Origin: Polychytrium aggregatum
Taxonomy: Eukaryota > Chytridiomycota > Chytridiomycetes > Polychytriales
DNA: 64,000 nt
Direction of reading: 5' to 3'
NCBI RefSeq assembly: GCF_025602895.1
Contig: NW_026516210.1
Coordinates: 248,001 to 312,000, forward strand
Shown here piece after piece: positions 57,116-64,000 of this stretch (the first letter of the stretch is position 1; every line of letters starts with the position of its first letter). Position numbers and translations under genes: made by a program. The notes under the pieces were generated by a model. That model was not told the DNA's origin. It searched no databases and was given only the letters and a program-made list of their open reading frames with translations.

Positions 57116-57600
57116 TCAGTTGGCCTTGGCCTTGGCGGAACCGGGCTGCTTGGCCTTGCCAGCAGGCTCGCGGTTGTAAAGGAACACCACGGCAAACAAA
57201 AAGAAGGCCAGGATCATGCTGAAGGCGTTGACGTAGTAAGGCAGGGCGGCGCTCAGGAAACGAGGGTATTGGTTGTGGCGGTAGGGACGAATCTCGACCA
57301 CATCCGAAGCCGTGATCCACGAGTAGCCGTGTCGTCGGTAGTCCACCTTGAAGGTGAAGACACCGTACTGATCGGGGAGCTTGAAGGAGGCCGTGAAGCG
57401 GGAGACGGTGGGATCGTGCGAGACCGCAGTCTCCTTCATGTTGACGCGGACATAGGGGTCGAGCATCAGGGCCTCGAATTGGACATCCGAAGCGTGGAAG
57501 GGCTGCCAGACATCATCACGGTACTCTGAGATATCGACACGGTAGATCTGGGGACCAGGGAATGTGTGTGTGTGGGTGAGATCAGTGCCAGAACGGGAGT

Positions 57601-57661
<61 letters not shown>

Positions 57662-59414
57662 GTGGATCAATCTCCGGCGTGGACATACCATCTGATCCTT
57701 GATGCGGTAAATGCCGTGCTGCTCCGTCTCGCCTTCGCGGTGATGCTTGGACTTTTTGATGCGAAGGACGCTCTTCTCAGCGAAAGCCCACTTGGAAAGC
57801 TCGGTGATAAACTCAAGGTTGCCCGACTTGGCGTAGCTGGAGAGCGCAGAGGTGTCAGAGCGCATCCCATCGAGCGCGAACAGCGAGATGCAGCACACAG
57901 GCGCCTATACGCTTCCACACGGTTGTCCTCCACATGTCCAGAGTGTCACAGCGATGCTTACGTCTTGTCGCCGACCTGAACAGGCGACGAAATCAGCCTG
58001 CAAAGCGAGGATGTGTTGGTCAGTCGGGGCAGCTGTCGATGAGCGTAGATCGTGGTCGGCCAGTTACCCAAGGAGTGACTGGCGCAACTGCAGCAGCTGA
58101 CGAAAACACAGGCCAACTTACTCATCCGTGAACAGGTCGCTGCTGCCAACAAAGACGACACGGGCGTTGTCGCGAGCCTGCAGGGCGCTTGCAAGAACAA
58201 CCTCCTCGCCGGCGACGACAGTCTTTGGGTCCAGCTCCGAGTTGGCGTTGAGGTCCCACGAGTACGTCTGGCCAGGGTATCCGGTCAGGACGGGGACGAT
58301 CAGAGGGTTCTTTCCGTTGAGACGATGGCCGACGCCACGGAAAAGAACAGGAGCGCTGAGCGAGGGCACGATGGCGGCGGAGGAGACCAGACGGCTGGCG
58401 GCCACGAGTGTGTGCTGAGCATCTTGGTTGGCGAAATTGAAGTGGTCGATGACACGGGTCTGCGAGTCGTCGTAGTCGACCGAGAACTCAATGCCAAAGT
58501 CTCGCAGGAACTCGGACTGGGCCGCAGAGCTGACGGCGAGGATGTTTCCGCCACGGCTGACAAAGTCGATGAGCGATCCAACCGTGATGTCTCCGCCGTA
58601 GGCTGCGGTGCCGGCAGGACAGTTGGAGCAGACCGGCCAATTCGCAGCGACAAGTCCGTTGGCAGATCCGGAACGTCCACAGAGAGCGGTATAAGGAAGA
58701 ATGAGAACATGGGAATCAGCTCTGGCTCGGACCCTGTCGCGGCAGTGCATCCTGTGAGCCGTGCAAAGGTGTGATCTGAGACGAAACCCTGGGCACGAGA
58801 GTCACGCCCTGACTGTGTGATCAGCCAGGGCATGCGCTGCGACCGACACGCCAGCAGAAAACACCCTCCCTCGCCACGCCGATGCGCAGACAGATCGAAT
58901 GTGCTGCAGCAATACACCGGATCGTCACGTCAGAAACGATATTCACTTGAGATTTTGGGAGACAGGATGACGACGTGATCGACGACTCGCTCTTCATGCG
59001 AAACCAGGCGAACGTCCTTATCGGCGCCGGCCTTGACGGTGAGGGTAAAGCCTCGATCTGATCCCACATGGATCGCCATCGGCGGCATTCGCGAGTATCG
59101 GGCAGGACAGAAAGATGAGTGGGTCGACAGCATATGCATCGGATGAGCGAGGGCGTGTCGGAGTTGGCAAGACTCATCATGGCTGGCCATGCTTCTCGGC
59201 CGTTCCGAGGAGAAGCGAGGCCCGGTGGCAGTCAGTCGCCAAGGCGATCTGCAGCGCTGACTGTACCTTGGAGTGATTTGAGGAACTGGGAATAGGCAGG
59301 CGCCTCGGCCAGATCGTTCAAGAGAACCAGGGCCCTCGATCCCTGGCTCGACTTGGCCAGAGCCAGACAGACCGCGCTGAGCAGAAGGACCAGAATGGTC
59401 GAGAGCGACTTCAT
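57116..59414 (-). CDS. WBP1: Oligosaccharyltransferase 48-kDa subunit (WBP1/OST48)
   Basis: A structural subunit of the ER oligosaccharyltransferase that transfers Glc3Man9GlcNAc2 to Asn in nascent proteins. A signal peptide opens it (STILVLLLSAVCLALAKSSQ). The lumenal domain then reads ALVLLNDLAEAPAYSQFLKS, then DRGFTLTVKAGADKDVRLVS across intron 1 and VVDHVVILSPKISS. Next are DITVGSLIDFVSRGGNILAV, SEFLRDFGIEFSVDYDDSQT, RLNGKNPLIVPVLTGYPGQT and VVFVGSSDLFTDE. The last exon carries YRVDISEYRDDVWQPFHASD, GVFTFKVDYRRHGYSWITAS and VEIRPYRHNQYPRFLSAALP. One membrane span follows (YYVNAFSMILAFFLFAVVFL) with a short cytosolic tail (KAKQPGSAKAKAN). An intron near 57.6 kb carries a (GGAGCA)n array. 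All family blocks are intact. Confidence 0.94.
57597..57660. repeat. (GGAGCA)n minisatellite in WBP1 intron
   Basis: About ten perfect hexamer copies lie between the exon ending IYRIKDQM and the exon starting IYRVDIS. Confidence 0.9.
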
Positions 59415-60056
59415 TTCGATCAGAGGGAGGACAGGCGGGGAGCGGGGGGACGGGGAGGCCGGAGGCGATCGAAGGGCAGGCACCCGGCAGGAGACGAGAT
59501 TGCCTTTGCTTGGTGCGGGACAGGGCTGACAAGCAAGATTCCGACACGAGATGCAGAATGCCTGGAAGCCACGTTCGACGTGGCTGGCCACAGACGGGCT
59601 GCTTACGTAACGAGGGCAGCAGCCACTCAGGCGGCGAGGAGGGCGAGGAGGGCGAGGAGGGCCGAGAGGCTCCTCGCTGGCATTCTCGGCGCATCTGGGG
59701 CACCAGCACATCCGCACTGTGGGAACGCAATGGTATGCGATGGACTTCTATTGAGAGTTCACGATATGATCAAAACCGCAATCAAAAGCAATCAAAAACA
59801 ATCAAAAACAATCAAAAACAATCAAAAACAATCAAAAACGGGAGGGCAAAATAGCAGCTGCCCACGACAGCCGCCAGAGTCGCAGTGCCGTCGCAGGACA
59901 TGGACAGATCGCGGCCGTCATGGAGCCGCGCGGCAGAACTGGGGTGCATTTCGGTTGGGGCAGCAGTTGCGCTGTCCAATTGTATCAGTGGCTCGGACTC
60001 AGTATCCCCCTGCAAGCAAAGGCACAGGCGGTTAGCATCCTGGTCTGCGATGGGCG
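59415..60056. other. Spacer with short tandem repeats
   Basis: About 640 bases upstream of WBP1. It holds three GGGCGAGGAG units at 59637-59665 and a decamer array CAATCAAAAA at 59777-59828. The 3' end of the next gene may reach into its right edge. Confidence 0.45.
59777..59832. repeat. 10-bp tandem repeat (CAATCAAAAA)
   Basis: Five to six copies of CAATCAAAAA form a strikingly A-rich patch in otherwise GC-rich DNA, between two genes on the same strand. Confidence 0.9.
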
Positions 60057-61149
60057 TCACGGCGGCCAGCGACAAGAGTGTGGGTACATACATAGATCCT
60101 CCGAATCGTTGGTCGAAACCGATGGCGCAACAGCGTCAAGCGGGGTGCTCGGGATGTTGCCGTAGATGGACTCTTTGACATTGACAATCGATTCTATCGA
60201 GCCGCTCACAAGCGTCGAGTTGGAGGCCAGAACATCCTGAGCAACGTCGTCCTGGATGGTGTGGAAGAGGTACTCCAAAAAGTCGAGGACGGAGCATGGC
60301 TGGCTGCCCGAGTGGCCGCGGCGTTTCAGCTTGAGCTCCGACATCCACTGGGGTGTGCCAGACTTCCGCCATTCGGTGACGTGCGAAAGCAGCAGGTCAA
60401 TGTACTGTGACTTGGAGACTGCGCGGCCCTGCTGGACACTCATGTCGTCGACTCGGCGCTTGAGTTGGCGCTCCAGGCACACGGCGCCGACGGGGGTGGA
60501 GAAGAGGTGCTTGTGGTAGACAGAACGGCCAAGGGTGTCGCGGACTTGGGTATCGGTGGGCAGGACGACTTCGACTCGCTGGGGCTGCGGGGTCTCGAGC
60601 AGATCGATGACCATGACTTGCCGGGGCAAGTCATGGATGGGATCGATGGTTTTGGCTGGCTGCGGCTTTTCGGCGGCTGGGATGGCTGCCTTGGCAGTCT
60701 GTGAGGCAGTGGCTGTTGGGGACATGAGAGAAACGGAGTGATTCGGTCAGAGTGGGCATCGTGGGATCAGTGGGATCAGTGGGAATGCCTGATGCGAGAT
60801 GCGAGATGCGAGAGGGGCTGCATAGCTGGCTGGCGCATGTGTCCGACAGCAAGCATGGCAGTCCGGAGGAGGGGGCATTTGAACGCGAATCAAGAGGATG
60901 CTTACCGGCGAGCCTGCGGTCCATAAGCTGATCGATGATGTTGGCTTGCTGCTTGACGAGAGCGGTGAGCTTGGCGATCATCAGGTTGACCTCGCCAAGC
61001 TCCTGGCGGGCGGCCTTGAGGTCCTCGCGGATGTCATGGGCAGGGCCTGCAGGATTGTCGTGGGAGGCCAGGGTGTCGAGCAGACGCTCGGCATTATCGG
61101 CGTGAGCCGTGAAGTGCGACAGGATATCGGATGTGCTGGTGGCGCGCAT
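60057..61149 (-). CDS. Unrecognised protein with N-terminal helix
   Basis: I do not recognise the family. Exon 1 (61149-60906) gives an amphipathic helical segment (LSHFTAHADNAERLLDTL ... LGEVNLMIAKLTALVKQQAN), coiled-coil-like. Exon 2 (60712-60057) joins in phase (LAATASQTAKAA) and carries a compact folded-looking region: LPRQVMVIDLLETPQPQRVE, LGRSVYHKHLFSTP, SKSQYIDLLLSHVTEW, and LDFLEYLFHTIQDDVAQDVL. Total 299 residues if exon 2 reads to 60057. A GTATGT donor near 60085 followed by a CAG at about 60018 would instead end the protein a few residues earlier. A TATA-like element lies 82 bases upstream of the start. Neighbours give no functional hint. Confidence 0.62.
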
Positions 61150-61916
61150 GTGGGAGATGCAGACGGAGGCAGCGGCGAGAGGCAGACGGAGTGGATGAGA
61201 AGATGGCTTGGACCAGGACCAGCAGGGCAGCCTATATATCGGGGGCGGCTGCGAACGTGGCATCCCTGAGGCCATGGAGGAAAAAAAATGGCGAGCCGAG
61301 GGGGGCTGTGGATGGACGGGGCCGGGCGCGGGCTGGGTCATGAAGGAGCGAGCGTGAGTCACGGCGACAAGGCCGCCGTGAGCATGCACGGGGCTGGGAT
61401 AGGGCGAAATGGATGTGCATGATGCGAATGGGGTGATTATTGCGAGTGTCGAAGTGGCCGGGCGGCCGGCTGGATGTGTGTAATGGCAACCGCATTTGAT
61501 CGAGACACTATTTGCACCTTTCGTCGACACCAGTCTTATCGTTGACACCATTCCGTCGTCGACACCATCGGCCACAGCAAGCCTCGTCGCACCGCCCTGC
61601 GCTCCTTCGGCACAGCGAAACCCTCCTCCAGGAGTGGAAAAAAAAGTCCGGGCTTTGTTGCCAGAGGCTTGCCGGCATGTGACGGCGCTCTCGGCCCTCC
61701 TCCCTTCGGTGCAGATCGGACCCGGCGTGCATCACTCAGGTACATCTCGTCAACAAATCTTTTTTTCTCTCTTGCTTGGTGGGCCTCGTCTTGAGCCTGG
61801 ACAGCGGGATGCACCGGGTGGACTGCACCAAGGGGATGCCCTGAATTTGCGACACTGGTGCTTGTATGCACCTCGCATCCCCACTCTTGCTCAGCGGTTC
61901 GGTCGGTTCGGTCGGT
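61150..61916. other. Intergenic, mostly featureless
   Basis: About 770 bases. It includes a TATA-like CTATATATC at 61231-61240, an A8 run at 61282, and a GGTTCGGTC triple repeat at 61894-61920 that overlaps the COQ8 stop. Confidence 0.4.
61231..61240 (-). promoter_or_regulatory. TATA-like box
   Basis: GATATATAGG read on the minus strand, 82-91 bases before the ATG at 61149, in GC-rich surroundings. A plausible core promoter element; inferred from position only. Confidence 0.4.
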
Positions 61917-64000
61917 TCAGTCGGTGAACGGGTAGCTGCGATGGAATTCCGCAAAGACGCTCTTGCAGTCGATCTTGGCCCGGAGCTTGGACGACAGCAG
62001 GAAGAACCCGCTCAGCTTGCGGTGCAGCGAGTACGTCTCGTCCGGCGGCGGCGTCAGTCGCTCCCGCAGCATCACCGGGATTTGCCCGCGGACCCGATTG
62101 GTGATGTCCTGCCGATCAAAGTCAAAGAGCCCGGCGCCGTCTTGACGGAACGGCTCGGCCAGAGCCAAGATCGACTCGACGTGGGCCCGTTGCATCGTCT
62201 GCTCTCCGTCGATCGTGCCCGGCGTCCAGTCGGCGTTGGCAGCGTCGCCATCGTGGAGCAATGCGTGTGGATGGTCAGCGATCCGATGTCGGCATCCATG
62301 ATTTGCCAGCCCACTCCGTGTGCCCACTTTCCGTGCCTTGTGTTTCAGGCATCGCCCTTCCGGAACCATGTGCAATCTGCATCCGCAGGATCCCGAGGCC
62401 GGCCCTGCCTGCCCACGCTGACACCACAGATACGGGCGGCATTACCTCGCTCTCCAGCCCTGTCAGGAAGCCCAGCTGCTCCGACCAGTAGACGCAGCCC
62501 TTGAAGTCGCCATTCGCGGCCGCTGTCAGCAGTCGCATGTACTTGTCTGTGAAGGATTTGGGGAACTCTCGCGCGGCGCCAAAGTCGAGCAGGTGGATCT
62601 GTCGATGGCGGAGAGGAGTCTCGGTCAGCACCACATATGACCTATGCAAGTACCGAGCTGAGGAAGAATCGGGGCGAGCCGGCAAACGAACCTTGTTTTC
62701 GTTGGGATCGTACAAAAAGTTGGTCCAGTTCGGGTCGGTTTGCATGAAGCGGTATGTGAACAGCTCCGAAAGACACAGCCTGAGAAGCTTTTGCGAGACC
62801 TGCAGAGGATGCGGACGACTGTCAGAGCCACAGGATCGCCATAGGATCGCCACAGGTATCGCCGGTGCTCGTCACTCATGCCCACCTCGCCATCGCCTCC
62901 AGGCTGCTCTATGGATTTCCCACTTACCTCGTTGCGGATCTCGGGGCTCATCTCGGCGACCTTGCCAAGAGGCAGACCATGCACAAACTCGGTGGTGATG
63001 ACATGCTGCGAGGACAGCTCCGGGATCACTCGCGGCACATTGAAGAATGACCGCAGATGGCGATCCGACTTGATGATCTCGGCAAAGCGCTCCACAGACT
63101 CGGCCTCGCGCCGGTAGTCGCACTCCCAGCCCAGCTCCATCCGCGCAACCTTGATTGTGTTTTCCAGGTACATGCCCTTCGGCAGCAGGTTGCCGAACAT
63201 GATCAGCATCCGCAGGTTGTTCAGGTCGCTTTCGATCGAGTCGGCGACGCCGGGGTACTGGATTTTGACGGCCACTTCGCGGCCGTCGGGCAGCACGGCA
63301 TGATGCACTTGGCCGATCGAAGCTGCCGCAATCGGAACATTGTCAAAGGACTGAAACTGCGATCGCCACTCGTCTCCAAATTCGGTCCTCATGACTCGCT
63401 GTGATGGGCAATGTTAGCGATCAGCATTCCAGGAAAGCCAGCTCCATGTTCATGGCGAGGACTGGAGCAGCCTGTCTGTTCGTCCTCGTGCTCGATCGAG
63501 CAACTGTCGGGGTTCCACCGATGTTGGCGGCGACATACCTCCAGCTGCGAGTCTGGCATGTAGTTGGCGCTGTTTTGAACCCTGAGCAGGATCGCCTCTA
63601 GCTCCGGCGGTATCATGGTCGAATCTGAGGCATCCAGCGTCGCCGAAACGTGAATATCGATGATCGCAAACTGGTAATACTCCTCCGCCGACCCAGTCTG
63701 TACCAGCACACAAATGGCTCTGTGACGGCCATACCCGCCTTCCTTGGCTCTCGCACCCAGCCGGCCTCTGTCCACAGTTCTTCCGGCTCGTCCGGTCGCT
63801 TACCCTGGATGCTCAGCATCTGCCCAAGCTTTAGCGCGGCTCCACGCATCCTAGATAGGCTATTGACAATTCGCTCGACATTCTTGGAGTTGAGCACCAC
63901 GCTCGAGCCTGTTTGGGTTCCCCAGGGACGATTCCCCGCATGACACATATGCAGCGGAGACGGCAAGGGATATGAGCATCGCACTGCAGCACACATTGGC
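61917..64000 (-). CDS. COQ8: COQ8 (ADCK3/ABC1) atypical kinase, 5' end beyond window
   Basis: A mitochondrial UbiB-family atypical kinase/ATPase needed for coenzyme Q synthesis, where it supports the COQ enzyme complex. The visible part has the diagnostic blocks. The KxGQ motif is in [33 protein letters not shown] follows, then the Ala-rich loop [13 protein letters not shown] that replaces the glycine loop, and [20 protein letters not shown]. Next are [31 protein letters not shown], the catalytic [25 protein letters not shown] (DFG), and the C-terminal [20 protein letters not shown]. At least five introns split it. The mitochondrial targeting N-terminus lies outside the window to the right. 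The frame closes at 61917 after SYPFTD. Confidence 0.94.

Noticed and set aside
1-64000. tRNA, rRNA, CRISPR arrays and autonomous transposons
   Set aside because: No cloverleaf-like T-loop context, no rRNA-like blocks, no regularly spaced repeats with unique spacers, and no transposase or reverse transcriptase motifs were found in any frame I read.

Overview
The window looks like nuclear DNA of a zoosporic (flagellated) fungus, most likely a chytrid. It is GC-rich, and almost every gene is broken by several short GT-AG introns. It carries fungal hallmarks (a KRE2/MNT1-type mannosyltransferase, WBP1, the TORC2 subunit SIN1/AVO1, COQ8) next to axonemal genes that non-flagellated fungi have lost (CFAP206, a FANK1-like gene, a sperm-tail PG-rich repeat gene). 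Species assignment is not possible from the sequence alone.

Layout, left to right. 1-1666 (-): 3' part-missing coiled-coil gene. 2104-3839 (+): GT15 mannosyltransferase. 4268-8363 (+): Ku70 with C-terminal SAP. 8.4-8.9 kb: copy A of a dispersed repeat. 9708-13616 (-): polyQ, largely disordered protein. 13.6-17.1 kb: gene-poor stretch full of short tandem repeats. 17147-21740 (-): CFAP206. 22038-23948 (+): SLC35C2-like transporter, divergent from CFAP206. 24347-25903 (-): FN3-ankyrin protein (FANK1-like). 26469-32558 (-): a large receptor with a periplasmic-binding-protein-like ectodomain, Cys-rich repeats and many membrane spans, with repeat copies on both sides. 33958-34599 (-): small hydrophobic protein, possibly LDAF1/promethin-like. 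34700-35602 (+): DinB-superfamily protein. 35910-39576 (+): SIN1/AVO1. 40053-40785 (+): RNase kappa/V-ATPase f-like. 41550-42992 (+): coiled-coil protein. 43724-45504 (+): TIGAR-like histidine phosphatase. 45631-47954 (-): sperm-tail PG-rich protein. 49098-50220 (+): secreted GH19 chitinase. 50764-52206 (-): DUF2461 protein. 52734-56802 (+): LKB1/STK11-like kinase. 57116-59414 (-): WBP1/OST48. 60057-61149 (-): unrecognised protein. 61917 to beyond the right edge (-): COQ8 atypical kinase.

There is no operon-like logic. Functions fall into flagellum (CFAP206, FANK1-like, STPG-like), growth signalling (SIN1 for TORC2, LKB1-like), secretory glycosylation and wall (GT15, WBP1, GH19, nucleotide-sugar-type transporter), genome repair (Ku70) and mitochondrial ubiquinone synthesis (COQ8). 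Many neighbours are divergent or convergent with short spacers.

The most interesting signals are the ligand-binding/Cys-rich/multi-TM receptor, a repeat family with three copies in the window, at least four introns that need a GC rather than GT donor, and a family-19 chitinase. No tRNA, rRNA, CRISPR or recognisable autonomous transposon was found. Exon coordinates quoted were derived by hand from reading frame and splice signals and have no transcript support.
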